A stretch of 64,000 nucleotides of DNA from Citrobacter freundii ATCC 8090 = MTCC 1658 = NBRC 12681 (GCF_011064845.1 NZ_CP049015.1:4278001-4342000), one strand, 5' to 3'. Counted from the first letter of the stretch, positions 1 to 24,993 are shown. The notes: generated from the letters alone by a model not told the origin. Numbers and translations: made by a program.

Positions 1-972
1 GCTGGCGGCAATAGAGAGCTTATCAGCCGCCGCGGCGGTCTCTGAGTTTTGTTTTACCGATGCCGCCATCTGATTCATGGTGGTCACCGTTTCCTGCACG
101 TTCTCAACGGTCTGCTGCGTATGCTTATTTAAATCATCGCTACCTTTTGCCAGCGTTTCGCTGTCGCTGCGCACGCAACTCACCTGGCTGGAGACGTCAT
201 GAATAAGCCAGCGACACATTAATCCCAGTTGGCCCACTGCTCGCAGCATCAGTCCCAGTTCATCGCTGCGGTTAAGATGCGACACGCTGTTCCGCTCACC
301 GGTCGCCACTTTCAGCGCCTGACGGGTGACATTCTCAATAGGACGCACAATCTGCCATTCGAAAATAGCCGTTCCTAAAAGCATCACCAATGCACTCATC
401 AACAGTAACGGCCATTCAGCACCCATTTGCTGCAATGCGACCGCTAGCAGGACAAACATGAATGCCATCACGCTGCGTACCCGCCAGCGAATCGGCATCG
501 CCGGCAGTTTACCCAGCCAGCCTTTGCGTACCACCAACCCCTTATGGATACGCCGGTTGCAACGTCCTTCGTTCAGCGCTTTATATAAAGGCTCTACCGC
601 TGCAATTTCCTCGTCAGTTGCCCGGGTACGAATCGACATATACCCGGTCACGCGTCCTTCCCGCACCATCGGCACCGCATTGGCCCTCACCCAGTAGTGA
701 TCGCCATTCTTACGCCGGTTTTTCACAATCCCGCTCCATGGCTCGCCCTGCTTCAGGGTGTACCACATATCCGCAAACGCCGCTTTTGGCATGTCCGGAT
801 GACGAACCAGATTGTGCGGCTTTTCGAGCAACTCATTCAGTTGATAGCCGCTGACCTGAACGAAGGTGTCGTTCGCATGGGTGATATAGCTTTGCAAATC
901 GGTGGTCGACATGAGGGTGATATCATCATCCAGCGGTGTATTTTGCTGACTAACGTAGGGATGAGAAGACAT
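1..972 (-). CDS. aer: Aerotaxis receptor Aer (C-terminal part outside window)
   Basis: Inner-membrane energy and redox sensor that feeds the chemotaxis pathway through CheA/CheW; the family binds FAD in an N-terminal PAS domain. The minus-strand frame is open from an ATG at 972 to the window edge and gives residues 1-324. The N-terminus reads MSSHPYVSQQNTPL, followed by a PAS region (about residues 20-110), a hydrophobic anchor and HAMP region in the middle, and the beginning of the methyl-accepting-type signalling domain (ends ..KLSIAAS). The E. coli protein is about 506 residues, so roughly the last third is missing because of the window boundary, not a mutation. A flagellar-type promoter lies upstream (separate entry). 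It is divergent from patA, as in E. coli. Identification by family knowledge is secure. Confidence 0.95.
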   Translation of the reverse strand, partial: MSSHPYVSQQNTPLDDDITLMSTTDLQSYITHANDTFVQVSGYQLNELLEKPHNLVRHPDMPKAAFADMWYTLKQGEPWSGIVKNRRKNGDHYWVRANAVPMVREGRVTGYMSIRTRATDEEIAAVEPLYKALNEGRCNRRIHKGLVVRKGWLGKLPAMPIRWRVRSVMAFMFVLLAVALQQMGAEWPLLLMSALVMLLGTAIFEWQIVRPIENVTRQALKVATGERNSVSHLNRSDELGLMLRAVGQLGLMCRWLIHDVSSQVSCVRSDSETLAKGSDDLNKHTQQTVENVQETVTTMNQMAASVKQNSETAAAADKLSIAAS

Positions 973-1022
973 GATTGCGTCCTGTGCAGGTTATCTGGTT
1001 GTTAACTCTTTCGGCTTATGTT

Positions 1023-1049
1023 ATTTCGGCGATAATTTTTTTATCTTTA
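1023..1049 (-). promoter_or_regulatory. Sigma-28 (FliA) promoter of aer
   Basis: On the minus strand TAAAGATA (1042-1049) is followed by exactly 11 bases and then GCCGAAAT (1023-1030). This matches the flagellar sigma-28 pattern TAAAGTTT-N11-GCCGATAA with canonical spacing. It lies about 50 bases upstream of the aer start, consistent with the known class-3 flagellar control of aer. Confidence 0.85.
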
Positions 1050-1165
1050 GTTGTTAAATTTGATTTAGATCGCAATTTGCGATTAAACCTCAAAAACTGT
1101 ACGCATTCTAATCCATTGATTTAAAATACTTTCATCCAGTAACTATTCAATATTACTTCTACCAG

Positions 1166-1182
1166 CGCACTGTCACAGTGCA
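1166..1182. promoter_or_regulatory. NtrC-like enhancer site upstream of patA
   Basis: CGCACTG-TCA-CAGTGCA is a near-perfect 17-bp dyad of the form seen in NtrC enhancers (TGCACCA-N3-TGGTGCA). It lies about 100 bp upstream of a sigma-54-like element in the patA leader (TGGC..TTGC, 1272-1287, spacing one base longer than ideal; an alternative GG-N10-GC lies at 1243-1257). E. coli patA is known to be expressed under nitrogen limitation with sigma-54. The dyad is plain; the exact promoter is uncertain. Confidence 0.6.
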
Positions 1183-1291
1183 AATATTGCCCATTTTTAG
1201 AGCAAATTTGCGTTTATTCGATCTGTTTTCAGGCTCCTGACTTGGGCAAAATGCCAGCAAATGTTAAATAATGGCATTAAATGTTGCGTAA

Positions 1292-2782
<1,491 letters not shown>

Positions 2783-2812
2783 CAGATGTCTGTCCGGCCT
2801 GCGTGAGCAAAC

Positions 2813-2846
2813 GTAGGCCGGATAAGGCGTAGCCGCCATCCGGCAT
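2813..2846. repeat. REP (palindromic) element
   Basis: GTAGGCCGGATAAGGCG followed by its imperfect inverse ending CATCCGGCA, the classic enterobacterial REP unit, between the convergent 3' ends of patA and ygjH. Confidence 0.85.
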
Positions 2847-2855
2847 CAGCACCAT

Positions 2856-3248
<393 letters not shown>

Positions 3249-3379
3249 TCAAAAGCGGGGAAATGACGTATCCATCACACTCTGCAAGCCCAGTTTTACC
3301 CCGAGCATGTCAATTAAACGTGCTTTTTTTACTGAAAACAGATGAATAGATAAGCACTTCATTTACAATGCGCAGGTAA

Positions 3380-4381
<1,002 letters not shown>

Positions 4382-4498
4382 AATCCCCCGTTAATCCGTC
4401 CGGTTTCTGCTGAAGCCGGGCGCGCATTGTCATGCATTCTTTTCTGCGCCCGAATTATTTTCGTGATCCAGTTAAAGTAAATCACCTCACTCGCTATA

Positions 4499-9651
<5,153 letters not shown>

Positions 9652-9660
9652 CAATATTCT

Positions 9661-13263
<3,603 letters not shown>

Positions 13264-13272
13264 TCTGTGACA

Positions 13273-13357
13273 TACCGCCGGATGGCGCTTCGCTTATCCG
13301 GCCTACAAAGACACATTTTCACAGGCCGGATTAGGTGCTTGCACCGATATCCGGCAT
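13273..13357. repeat. BIME: pair of REP units
   Basis: GCCGGATGGCGCTTCGCTTATCCGGCC followed by a second, diverged unit with GCCGGATTAGGTGC..ATATCCGGCA, after ygjK. It fills most of the 228-bp gap before fadH. Confidence 0.8.
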
Positions 13358-13470
13358 ATTCATTCTCTGGCCCCACTCCTTTTTTGAATCCCATCACAAT
13401 CACGGCATTCCCCTTTTCCCTTTTACGCGGCGACGGCTAAATTAGAACTCATCCGACCACATAACAATAA

Positions 13471-15510
<2,040 letters not shown>

Positions 15511-15532
15511 CACGTTGTATCCCGTAGGTCGG

Positions 15533-15633
15533 ATAAGACAACTGCGCACATCTTTGCCTGATGGCGCTACGCTTATCAGGCCTACGAGGCAGCTCGTGTA
15601 GGCCGGATAAGGCGTTAGCCGCTATCCGGCACA
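15533..15633. repeat. BIME cluster of three REP units
   Basis: CGTAGGTCGGATAAG, CTGATGGCGCTACGCTTATCAGGCC and GTAGGCCGGATAAGGCG..CTATCCGGCA in alternating orientation fill the convergent gap between fadH and rlmG. Confidence 0.85.
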
Positions 15634-15638
15634 AGGGC

Positions 15639-16775
15639 TTAACGACGGCGACCGGTTTTGACCGCTTTTAGCACCACGAATTTATTATTGGTGGCGATGG
15701 TTACGCAGTTGCCGAAAATCTTCTTCAACTTGTGGAAGTAGTCGAGGTGACGGTTAGCCACAATGTACAGCTCACCGTTGATTTTCAGGCAGCGGCGGGC
15801 GTGGTGGAACATCTCCCAGGCGATATTATCGGTCAGCGCATGCTTCTGGTGGAACGGAGGGTTGCAGAACACCGCGTTGAAGCGGAACGGTTCTACGCCG
15901 GAGAGCGCGTTATTAATCATAAATTCGCTGCGATCCAGCGCGTCCGGCAGGTTGGTTTCCACGTTCAGACGGCTGGAAGCGACCGCCATCGGTGATTCAT
16001 CAACAAACACCACGCTGGCTTCTGGGTTCTTCGCCAGCAGCGTCATGCCCAGCACGCCGTTACCGCAGCCGAGATCGACAATCTCGCCTTCAAGGTTTTC
16101 CGGCAGATGTTCCATAAAGAAACGTGCGCCGATGTCCAGCCCGGTACGGGAGAAGACGTTGGCGTGGTTGTGGATGGTCCAGTCGGTGCCTTCCAGCTTC
16201 CAGCTCAGGGTCTGGGCGGTATCGGCCAGCGCCGGTTTGGTAAAGGTGCCGTTGATCAGGCGCGCCTTTTTCCATGCCAGCGTGGTGGTGGTTGGTCCCA
16301 GCACTTTCTCAAACAGCTCCAGCGTAGAGGTGTGGATATCACGCGCTTTTGCACCGGCGATGATACGCGTCTGCGGCGTGACCACTTCACGCAGGGCGCG
16401 CAGTTGCTGCTCCAGCAGCGCCATGGTTTTTGGCAGCTTAATCAGCACCACGCCCGGCGCCTGCGGATAGTCAGCGGTACTGTCGAGGAACTTGACGCTC
16501 GACTCGGCAATATCGTTGTGACGCAGGTTCTCACGTGTGGCAAGCTCGCTGAGATAGGAGTCGCCAATGCTGTACGGCGTATGTTCCGCCAGCGCACAGC
16601 CCAGCGCACCAAAGGTATCATTCAGGATCAGCACCGGGCCGCTAATTTCGGTATCGTCCAACTGTTGCAGCAGATATTCATCTGCAGCTTCCCACGCCAG
16701 CAGCGGGTTAACGTCATCCGTTTCCGGGAAACGTTTAAGTGACAGCGAACGGAAACCGTTGTCTATGTGGCTCAT
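15639..16775 (-). CDS. rlmG: 23S rRNA m2G1835 methyltransferase
   Basis: SAM-dependent methyltransferase that N2-methylates G1835 of 23S rRNA. The 378 residues are a degenerate N-terminal methyltransferase-like half and a catalytic C-terminal half carrying the SAM loop [12 protein letters not shown] and the NPPFHQKH motif typical of N2-guanine methyltransferases. The C-terminus is basic (KTGRRR). Length and both motifs match E. coli RlmG (YgjO). It is divergent from ygjP. Confidence 0.95.
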   Translation of the reverse strand: MSHIDNGFRSLSLKRFPETDDVNPLLAWEAADEYLLQQLDDTEISGPVLILNDTFGALGCALAEHTPYSIGDSYLSELATRENLRHNDIAESSVKFLDSTADYPQAPGVVLIKLPKTMALLEQQLRALREVVTPQTRIIAGAKARDIHTSTLELFEKVLGPTTTTLAWKKARLINGTFTKPALADTAQTLSWKLEGTDWTIHNHANVFSRTGLDIGARFFMEHLPENLEGEIVDLGCGNGVLGMTLLAKNPEASVVFVDESPMAVASSRLNVETNLPDALDRSEFMINNALSGVEPFRFNAVFCNPPFHQKHALTDNIAWEMFHHARRCLKINGELYIVANRHLDYFHKLKKIFGNCVTIATNNKFVVLKAVKTGRRR

Positions 16776-16859
16776 CGGCCCTCCTGAATGGTAAAATTTC
16801 GGCGTATCCCTGAAAAGGGTGCGTGAGTATACACTTTTTATACTTTATATGGGGCACTA

Positions 16860-17360
16860 ATGAGTCAGTTGATCTATCTGCAAGGATATCCGGAGAATTT
16901 ACTTTCTCAGGTGAGAACGCTGATTGCTGAGCAACGCCTGGGCGCAGTGCTGGAGAAGCGCTATCCGGGTACGCATGACTTCGCGACCGACAAAGCGCTC
17001 TGGCAATATACTCAGGATCTGAAAAATCAGTTTCTGCGTAACGCCCCGCCGCTGAATAAAGTCATGTATGACAGCAAGATCCACGTTCTGAAGAATGCGC
17101 TGGGACTGCATACCGCCGTTTCTCGCGTGCAGGGCGGAAAGCTCAAAGCTAAAGCGGAGATCCGCGTGGCGACCGTTTTTCGCAATGCCCCCGAACCCTT
17201 TTTGCGTATGATTGTCGTTCATGAACTGGCGCATCTGAAAGAAAAAGAGCACGACAAAGCGTTTTACCAGCTGTGCTGTCATATGGAGCCTCAGTATCAC
17301 CAACTGGAGTTCGATACCCGCCTGTGGTTAACGCAACAATCGTTAAAGCAAACTGCGTAG
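16860..17360 (+). CDS. ygjP: YgjP-type zinc metalloprotease-fold protein
   Basis: 166-residue member of the YgjP/UPF0758-like WLM-type metallopeptidase family. The metal-binding HExxH motif is seen in VVHELAHLKEKEHDKAF, with a further histidine six residues on. No signal peptide. The physiological substrate is unknown. It is divergent from rlmG, followed by ygjR 72 bp downstream. Confidence 0.88.
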   Translation: MSQLIYLQGYPENLLSQVRTLIAEQRLGAVLEKRYPGTHDFATDKALWQYTQDLKNQFLRNAPPLNKVMYDSKIHVLKNALGLHTAVSRVQGGKLKAKAEIRVATVFRNAPEPFLRMIVVHELAHLKEKEHDKAFYQLCCHMEPQYHQLEFDTRLWLTQQSLKQTA

Positions 17361-17432
17361 TCGCGCACTGGCTTTGTCTTCAGGGCATGCTAAATTGACG
17401 AAAGAATCCCTTTTCGCAGCCTGAAGGCCTTT

Positions 17433-18431
17433 ATGATACGTTTCGCAGTAATTGGCACAAACTGGATCACCCGCCAGTTTGTCGATGCCGCCCATGAAAC
17501 CGGCAAGTATAAGTTAACCGCAGTCTATTCTCGTAGCCTTGAGCAGGCACAGACCTTCGCCAACGATTACCCCGTCGAGCATCTGTTTACTTCGCTGGAA
17601 GCGATGGCGCAAAGCGAGGCGATCGACGCCGTCTACATCGCCAGTCCAAACTCCCTGCACTTCCCGCAGACCGAGCTGTTTTTGCGGCACAAAAAGCATG
17701 TTATTTGCGAAAAGCCACTGGCCTCCAACTTGGCGCAAGTCGAAGCCGCTATCGCCTGCGCGCGTAAAAACCAGGTCGTGCTGTTTGAAGCGTTTAAAAC
17801 CGCCAGCCTGCCTAACTTCCTGCTGTTACAGCAATCGCTCCCAAAAGTTGGAAAAATCAGGAAAGCATTTATCAATTACTGCCAGTACTCCTCGCGTTAC
17901 CAGCGCTATCTGGATGGTGAAAATCCGAACACGTTTAATCCGGCGTTCTCCAATGGCTCGATTATGGATATCGGTTTTTACTGCCTGGCCTCGGCGATTG
18001 CGCTATGGGGCGAACCACAGAGCGTTCAGGCCAGCGCCAGCCTGCTGGAAAGCGGCGTGGATGCCCACGGTGTGGTGGTGCTGAATTACGGTGATTTCAG
18101 CGTTACGCTCCAGCACTCAAAAGTAAGCGATTCAGTATTAGCCAGTGAAATTCAGGGCGAGTCGGGATCGCTGGTCATCGAGCATATTTCCGAATGCCAA
18201 AAAGTGTGCTTTGTTCCGCGCGGGGGAAAAACGCAGGATCTGACGACGCCTCAACACATCAATACTATGCTGTATGAGGCAGAGGCTTTTGCCCATTTGG
18301 TTGAATCCGGCGAAGTGGATCACCCGGCACTGGCCGTCAGCCGTATCACCGCTAAACTGCAAACGGAGATTCGCCGCCAGACCGGCGTGGTTTTCCCGGC
18401 AGACGAAACGGTAACCTCGCTGACTGCGTAA
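17433..18431 (+). CDS. ygjR: Gfo/Idh/MocA-family NAD(P)-dependent oxidoreductase YgjR
   Basis: 332 residues with an N-terminal Rossmann fold (RFAVIGTNWITRQFVDAA) and the family motif CEKPLASN (EKP lysine) near residue 95, then the alpha/beta substrate domain. The glycine motif is unusual (G-T-N-W instead of GxGxxG), as in the E. coli orthologue. The substrate is unknown; probably a sugar or polyol derivative. It ends shortly before the alx leader. Confidence 0.88.
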   Translation: MIRFAVIGTNWITRQFVDAAHETGKYKLTAVYSRSLEQAQTFANDYPVEHLFTSLEAMAQSEAIDAVYIASPNSLHFPQTELFLRHKKHVICEKPLASNLAQVEAAIACARKNQVVLFEAFKTASLPNFLLLQQSLPKVGKIRKAFINYCQYSSRYQRYLDGENPNTFNPAFSNGSIMDIGFYCLASAIALWGEPQSVQASASLLESGVDAHGVVVLNYGDFSVTLQHSKVSDSVLASEIQGESGSLVIEHISECQKVCFVPRGGKTQDLTTPQHINTMLYEAEAFAHLVESGEVDHPALAVSRITAKLQTEIRRQTGVVFPADETVTSLTA

Positions 18432-18452
18432 AAGTGTGTAAATGGAATGTTG

Positions 18453-18479
18453 CAGGCCATTGACTGAATGCATGGCCTG
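18453..18479 (+). terminator. Hairpin after ygjR / start of the alx leader
   Basis: CAGGCCAT-11 nt-ATGGCCTG followed by TAATATTTTG. It could end ygjR transcripts or form the first hairpin upstream of the alx regulatory RNA. Confidence 0.5.
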
Positions 18480-18494
18480 TAATATTTTGTAACC

Positions 18495-18645
18495 CGCAAA
18501 GGGGAGTAACTTCGTTGTCGGTTGATCGTCATTACGATGTGTGAAAAACCACATCCGGTCACCGGGCGATAACAAAGGAATACGCCATCGTATTCCTTTG
18601 TTGTTGTAAGTGAGACCTTGCCGAATGGCAAGGTCTATGCATAAA
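18495..18645 (+). ncRNA. yybP-ykoY manganese riboswitch (alx leader, PRE/SraF)
   Basis: The 5' leader of alx carries the conserved AAAGGGGAGTAAC segment (18498-18510), an internal hairpin with AAAGGAATACG..CGTATTCCTTTG, and a closing helix GAGACCTTGCC-GAAT-GGCAAGGTC (18612-18634), as expected for the yybP-ykoY class. In E. coli this leader senses Mn2+ and high pH and controls alx. It is followed by an intrinsic terminator just before alx. Confidence 0.85.
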
Positions 18646-18651
18646 AAGCAG

Positions 18652-18685
18652 CGGCTAACGTCATTCGGCGTTGGCCGTTTTTTTT
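18652..18685 (+). terminator. Intrinsic terminator of the alx riboswitch
   Basis: CGGCTAACG-8 nt-CGTTGGCCG (one G-U pair) followed by eight T residues, ending 18 bases before the alx ATG. Its position makes it the expression-platform terminator. Confidence 0.8.
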
Positions 18686-18702
18686 ATGCATGGGGAAATA
18701 CA

Positions 18703-19671
18703 ATGAATACTGTCGGCACACCGTTGTTATGGGGTGGCTTCGCTGTCGTAGTGGTAATTATGCTGGCCATCGACCTGCTGTTGCAGGGGCGTCGCGGCGC
18801 ACATACGATGTCGATGAAACAGGCTGCGGCCTGGTCAATCGTCTGGGTAACGCTGTCGCTACTGTTTAACGCCGCCTTCTGGTGGTACCTGGCGGAAACC
18901 CAGGGCCGCGCCGTTGCCGACCCACAGGCACTGGCGTTCCTGACCGGCTATCTGATCGAAAAATCGCTGGCAGTAGATAACGTCTTTGTCTGGTTGATGC
19001 TCTTCAGCTACTTCTCAGTGCCGCCTGCGTTGCAGCGCCGGGTATTGGTGTATGGCGTGCTGGGAGCAATTGTTCTGCGTACGATCATGATCTTCGCCGG
19101 CAGCTGGCTTATCACCCAGTTTGAGTGGCTGCTTTACGTGTTCGGCGCGTTCCTGCTGTTTACCGGCGTGAAGATGGCGCTGGCGAAAGAAGATGCCTCC
19201 GGTATCGGCGACAGACCGTTAGTACGCTGGCTGCGCGGCCATTTACGCATGACCGATACCATCGAAGATGAAAAATTCTTCGTGCGTAAAAACGGTCTGC
19301 TGTTTGTCACGCCGCTGATGTTGGTGTTGATTCTGGTTGAGCTGAGCGACGTGATTTTCGCCGTCGACAGTATTCCGGCTATCTTTGCCGTTACCACCGA
19401 CCCGTTCATCGTGCTGACCTCGAACCTGTTTGCTATTTTGGGGCTGCGTGCAATGTACTTCCTGCTGGCGGGCGTGGCGGAGCGTTTCTCGATGCTGAAG
19501 TACGGCTTGTCGGTTATTCTGGTGTTTATCGGTATTAAGATGCTGATCGTCGATTTCTACCATATCCCGATCGCTATCTCGTTAGGCGTGGTATTTGGCA
19601 TTCTGTTTGTGACGCTGATTGTTAACGCATGGGTCAACCACCAGCACGATAAAAAGCAGCAAATACAGTAA
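18703..19671 (+). CDS. alx: TerC-family membrane protein Alx, manganese exporter
   Basis: 322-residue integral membrane protein with about nine helices. TerC signatures with acidic residues in membrane segments are present ([14 protein letters not shown] and [15 protein letters not shown]). The E. coli protein is induced by alkali and manganese and exports Mn2+. The start [12 protein letters not shown] at 18703 follows GGGGAAATACA; a longer frame from 18610 would begin inside the riboswitch and is rejected. It is controlled by the upstream riboswitch and has its own downstream terminator. Confidence 0.95.
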   Translation: MNTVGTPLLWGGFAVVVVIMLAIDLLLQGRRGAHTMSMKQAAAWSIVWVTLSLLFNAAFWWYLAETQGRAVADPQALAFLTGYLIEKSLAVDNVFVWLMLFSYFSVPPALQRRVLVYGVLGAIVLRTIMIFAGSWLITQFEWLLYVFGAFLLFTGVKMALAKEDASGIGDRPLVRWLRGHLRMTDTIEDEKFFVRKNGLLFVTPLMLVLILVELSDVIFAVDSIPAIFAVTTDPFIVLTSNLFAILGLRAMYFLLAGVAERFSMLKYGLSVILVFIGIKMLIVDFYHIPIAISLGVVFGILFVTLIVNAWVNHQHDKKQQIQ

Positions 19672-19689
19672 GTTTCATCTGCTAGCTGA

Positions 19690-19727
19690 AAAGCCCGGCA
19701 GCACACTGCGTGCGTCGGGCTTTTTGT
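19690..19727 (+). terminator. Terminator of alx
   Basis: AAGCCCG..CGGGCTT stem with an additional inner GC-rich hairpin and a TTTTT tail. The remaining gap to sstT (about 190 bp) holds no gene I recognise and probably carries the sstT promoter. Confidence 0.85.
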
Positions 19728-19914
19728 TTATCATGTCAAAACAATGTTAATTCAAAGTTATAAAATATGATCTCAGCGGGGAATCCAGGATATTTCTCTT
19801 CCCGAAGCTTTATCTTTCCTTATACTCAACCACGCAAACACTTTGTTACATCCAGAAAGATGCGTCGTAAGAGCGCACGATGGATGAGCAACAACACAAT
19901 GAAAGGATCACGAC

Positions 19915-21159
19915 ATGACTACGCAACGTTCATCGGGGCTACTCTCGCGTTTGGCGCAAGGGAGCCTGGTTAAACAAATTTTGATTGGCCTGGTACTGGG
20001 GATTTTACTCGCACTGGTGTCAAAACCTGCGGCAGAAGCCGTTGGTTTACTGGGTACGCTGTTCGTCGGCGCATTAAAAGCCGTCGCGCCAATTCTGGTT
20101 CTGATGCTGGTCATGGCCTCTATCGCCAACCACCAACACGGGCAAAAAACCAATATCCGCCCCATTCTGTTCCTTTACCTGCTCGGAACATTTTCAGCGG
20201 CATTAGCCGCCGTTGTCTTCAGCTTCGCCTTCCCGTCGACACTGCACCTTTCCAGCAGCGCTGGCGATATCGTGCCGCCGTCCGGCATCGTTGAAGTAAT
20301 GCGTAGCCTGCTGATGAGCATGGTTTCTAACCCAGTTGATGCCCTGCTTAACGCTAACTATATTGGTATTCTGGTCTGGGCCGTCGGTCTGGGTTTTGCA
20401 CTGCGCCACGGTAATGAAACGACCAAAAATCTGGTCAATGATATGTCCAACGCCGTCACCTTTATGGTAAAGCTGGTGATTCGTTTCGCGCCAATCGGTA
20501 TCTTTGGTCTGGTCTCATCCACGCTGGCAACCACCGGTTTTGCAACGCTTTGGGGCTACGCCCAACTGCTGACCGTACTGGTAGGCTGTATGCTGCTGGT
20601 GGCGTTTGTGGTCAACCCACTGCTGGTCTTCTGGAAAATTCGCCGTAACCCGTATCCGCTGGTGCTGGCCTGTCTGCGCGAAAGCGGCGTGTACGCTTTC
20701 TTTACCCGCAGCTCCGCCGCCAACATTCCGGTGAATATGGCGCTATGTGAGAAGCTGAATCTGGATCGTGATACCTACTCGGTATCTATCCCGCTGGGCG
20801 CCACCATCAATATGGCGGGTGCGGCGATCACCATTACCGTGCTGACGCTGGCGGCGGTGAATACGCTGGGTATTCCGGTCGATTTACCGACGGCGCTGTT
20901 ACTGAGCGTTGTGGCTTCGCTTTGCGCCTGTGGCGCATCTGGCGTGGCGGGTGGCTCTCTGCTGCTGATCCCACTGGCGTGTAATATGTTCGGTATCCCG
21001 AATGATATCGCCATGCAGGTAGTTGCCGTCGGCTTTATCATCGGCGTATTGCAGGATTCCTGTGAAACGGCGCTGAACTCTTCTACAGATGTCTTGTTTA
21101 CCGCGGCAGCCTGCCAGGCTGAAGACGAGCGTCTGGCAAACAACGCTCTGCGCGGCTAA
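19915..21159 (+). CDS. sstT: Serine/threonine:Na+ symporter
   Basis: 414-residue inner-membrane carrier of the dicarboxylate/amino-acid:cation symporter family that imports L-serine and L-threonine with Na+. Family hallmarks include the serine-rich hairpin region [14 protein letters not shown] and the ATINMAGAA segment. The start [18 protein letters not shown] follows GAAAGGATCACGAC. Monocistronic, with a strong terminator immediately downstream. Confidence 0.95.
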   Translation: MTTQRSSGLLSRLAQGSLVKQILIGLVLGILLALVSKPAAEAVGLLGTLFVGALKAVAPILVLMLVMASIANHQHGQKTNIRPILFLYLLGTFSAALAAVVFSFAFPSTLHLSSSAGDIVPPSGIVEVMRSLLMSMVSNPVDALLNANYIGILVWAVGLGFALRHGNETTKNLVNDMSNAVTFMVKLVIRFAPIGIFGLVSSTLATTGFATLWGYAQLLTVLVGCMLLVAFVVNPLLVFWKIRRNPYPLVLACLRESGVYAFFTRSSAANIPVNMALCEKLNLDRDTYSVSIPLGATINMAGAAITITVLTLAAVNTLGIPVDLPTALLLSVVASLCACGASGVAGGSLLLIPLACNMFGIPNDIAMQVVAVGFIIGVLQDSCETALNSSTDVLFTAAACQAEDERLANNALRG

Positions 21160-21166
21160 TCCCTGC

Positions 21167-21196
21167 GCCCCTCCGTCATCGGGCGGAGGGGCTCTT
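21167..21196 (+). terminator. Terminator between sstT and ygjV
   Basis: GCCCCTCCG-8 nt-CGGAGGGGC then TCTTTTCTT. It lies between convergent sstT and ygjV; the ygjV stop codon falls inside it. Confidence 0.85.
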
Positions 21197-21730
21197 TTCT
21201 TGTACGCTTTTTTCAATTTTGAACGGATCAATTCCGCGTTTTTGCATCCGCCGGAAGCGAATAATGTTCAGGCCATTCATCACCAGAAAACTCCCTTCGA
21301 TCATCGTCCCGCCAATCGATCCCAGCCAGAAATTATGGATAACCCAACAGGCGGTTGCGCACCACATTACGCAACGCACGGTTAACCCTTTGCAGCGAAA
21401 CAGCGCCCAGGTGCTGGCCAGCGTGCCAATTATCGGTAACAGCTCCATCGCATGCTGTAATTTCGCCAGACCGAGAACCAGGGTGAGGATAATAAAAACG
21501 GTCATCACCCACAGTTTGCGGGTATGCATTGAGACAAGTGTGCGGATGGTGTTGAGTTCTGCGCTCATTCCCGCGGGCCAGGCGCCCATCAGAAAAAAAT
21601 GCACGCCAATGGTGGCGCTATAGACAGCAAGTTGCAGCCGGAAGCGGCGCTCATCGCGATTGAAAAAGGTGGTAATGCCGATCAGAAAGGCGATGACACC
21701 TACGCCCTGGGCCAGCCAATACGCGGTCAT
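21176..21730 (-). CDS. ygjV: Inner-membrane protein YgjV
   Basis: 184-residue protein with four to five hydrophobic segments (AQGVGVIAFLIGITTF, VHFFLMGAWPAG, LWVMTVFIILTLVLGLA, CVMWCATACWVIHNFW). It belongs to the YgjV/DUF3429-like inner-membrane family with no assigned function. The start MTAYWLAQG at 21730 matches the usual N-terminus; the longer frame to 21790 would run into a REP element. Confidence 0.85.
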   Translation of the reverse strand: MTAYWLAQGVGVIAFLIGITTFFNRDERRFRLQLAVYSATIGVHFFLMGAWPAGMSAELNTIRTLVSMHTRKLWVMTVFIILTLVLGLAKLQHAMELLPIIGTLASTWALFRCKGLTVRCVMWCATACWVIHNFWLGSIGGTMIEGSFLVMNGLNIIRFRRMQKRGIDPFKIEKSVQEKSPSAR

Positions 21731-21744
21731 GCAAGCAACCCCAA

Positions 21745-21862
21745 CTCCATTTTGTATGCCGGATAAGGCGTTTTCGCCGCCATCTGGCAACGGTTTGTGC
21801 CTGATGGCGCTACGCTTATCAGGCCTACGATTTGCGCAGACCTGCAGGCACCATCAGGCATT
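21745..21862. repeat. BIME cluster of REP units
   Basis: GCCGGATAAGGCG..CCGCCATCTGGCA, CTGATGGCGCTACGCTTATCAGGCC and CTGCAGGCACCATCAGGCA lie between ygjV and the 3' end of uxaA. Confidence 0.8.
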
Positions 21863-21864
21863 TA

Positions 21865-23352
21865 TTACAACGTTACGCCACTTTTGAAAATAGCCAGTTC
21901 CCGGAAATCGTTGCGCTCGTTGCAGGTTTGCTTACCGTTGGCGAACTCAACGATCGTATCGACAAACTCGCTCAGCAGTTGAGGCATCGCTTTACCGTGG
22001 ATCAACTGTCCAGCGTCAAAATCGATCCAGTGCTTTTTCTTCGCTGCCAGCTCGCTGTTGGTGGCAATTTTCACCGTCGGTACAAAACCACCGTACGGCG
22101 TACCGCGACCGGTACTGAACAACACCATATGACAGCCCGCGCCCGCCAGCGCGCTGGTGGCGACGGCGTCGTTGCCCGGTGCGCTCAGCAGGTTCAGGCC
22201 GTGGGTTTTCAGACGCTCGCCGTAGCGCAGCACGTCCACCACCTGACTGGAGCCTGCTTTTTGCGTGCAGCCCAGAGATTTATCTTCCAGCGTGGTGATA
22301 CCGCCCGCTTTGTTGCCCGGCGATGGGTTCTCGTAGATCGGCTGGTCGTGGGCAATGAAATACTGCTTGAAGTCATTAACCATGGTGACCAGCTTGCCAA
22401 ACGTTTCTTCATCGCGGCAGTGGTCCATCAGCAGCTGCTCGGCGCCGAACATTTCCGGCACTTCGGTCAGCACTGTAGTTCCGCCGTTAGCAATCACGTA
22501 GTCGGAGAAACGGCCCAGCATCGGGTTGGCGGTAATACCGGAGAGGCCGTCAGAGCCGCCGCATTCCAGACCAAACTTCAGCTCGCCCAGCTTACCCGGT
22601 TCACGCTTATCGTTACGCATCACGTTGTACAGCTGGTGAAGATGTTCAATCCCCGCTTCCACTTCGTCTTCCTGATGTTGGCAGACCATGAAGTGAACGC
22701 GATCAGGATCGTACTCGCCTAAGGTTTCGCGGAAGGCATCCACCTGATTGTTTTCACAGCCCAGACCAACCACCAGCACCGCACCCGCATTCGGGTGACG
22801 CACCATGTTTTGCAGCATGGTGCGGGTATTAATGTGGTCGTCGCCGAGCTGTGAACAGCCGTAGGTGTGGCTGAAGAGATGCACGCCGTCGATTCCTTCG
22901 GCGTCGTTAGTCTCTTTCAGAAAACGGTTCTGCATCTGACGCGCCATCGCGTTAACGCAGCCTACCGTTGGCAGGATCCACAGTTCGTTACGCACCCCAA
23001 CGTCGCCGTTCGCGCGGCGATAAATCTGCACATCGCGATCCGCCGGTTGTGCAACTTCCGCCTGAAAATCAGGTTGGTAGCGATACGTATCCAGGTCGCT
23101 CAGATTGGTACGCGTGTTGTGAGCATGAATATGCTCACCCGCCGCAACATCCACCAGCGTATGGCCAATTGGCAAACCGTATTTAATGACGTTTTCGCCT
23201 TTCGCAATATCGCATAAGGCGAATTTATGGCCACGAGAGACCGCCTGACGTAGGATTACCGCCTGCCCATCAACGGTGACTTCGTTTCCTTCAGCCAAAT
23301 CAGCAAGCGCAACCGCGACGTTATCCAGCGCATGGATCTTGATGTATTGCAT
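21865..23352 (-). CDS. uxaA: Altronate dehydratase
   Basis: Iron-dependent enzyme converting D-altronate to 2-keto-3-deoxygluconate in galacturonate catabolism. The 495 residues hold an N-terminal SAF domain (about 1-90) and the large UxaA-type C-terminal domain (YGCSQLGDDHINTRT, LGCENNQ, ECGGSDGLSG). It is the second gene of uxaCA, 15 bp behind uxaC. Confidence 0.95.
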   Translation of the reverse strand: MQYIKIHALDNVAVALADLAEGNEVTVDGQAVILRQAVSRGHKFALCDIAKGENVIKYGLPIGHTLVDVAAGEHIHAHNTRTNLSDLDTYRYQPDFQAEVAQPADRDVQIYRRANGDVGVRNELWILPTVGCVNAMARQMQNRFLKETNDAEGIDGVHLFSHTYGCSQLGDDHINTRTMLQNMVRHPNAGAVLVVGLGCENNQVDAFRETLGEYDPDRVHFMVCQHQEDEVEAGIEHLHQLYNVMRNDKREPGKLGELKFGLECGGSDGLSGITANPMLGRFSDYVIANGGTTVLTEVPEMFGAEQLLMDHCRDEETFGKLVTMVNDFKQYFIAHDQPIYENPSPGNKAGGITTLEDKSLGCTQKAGSSQVVDVLRYGERLKTHGLNLLSAPGNDAVATSALAGAGCHMVLFSTGRGTPYGGFVPTVKIATNSELAAKKKHWIDFDAGQLIHGKAMPQLLSEFVDTIVEFANGKQTCNERNDFRELAIFKSGVTL

Positions 23353-23367
23353 ACCTTCACCCAGGCC

Positions 23368-24887
<1,520 letters not shown>

Positions 24888-24993
24888 AAATGGTGACAAA
24901 AAAATTACTCTCAAAGAGGTAAATCACGCGTCAAGCCGCGCCAGTTCTGGCTTTGCTGAATCGAAATAATGACCACACGAAGATTCACACTTT

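Noticed and set aside
18610..18702. Extended N-terminus of Alx from 18610
   Set aside because: It would translate through the riboswitch helix and its terminator; the family start is at 18703.
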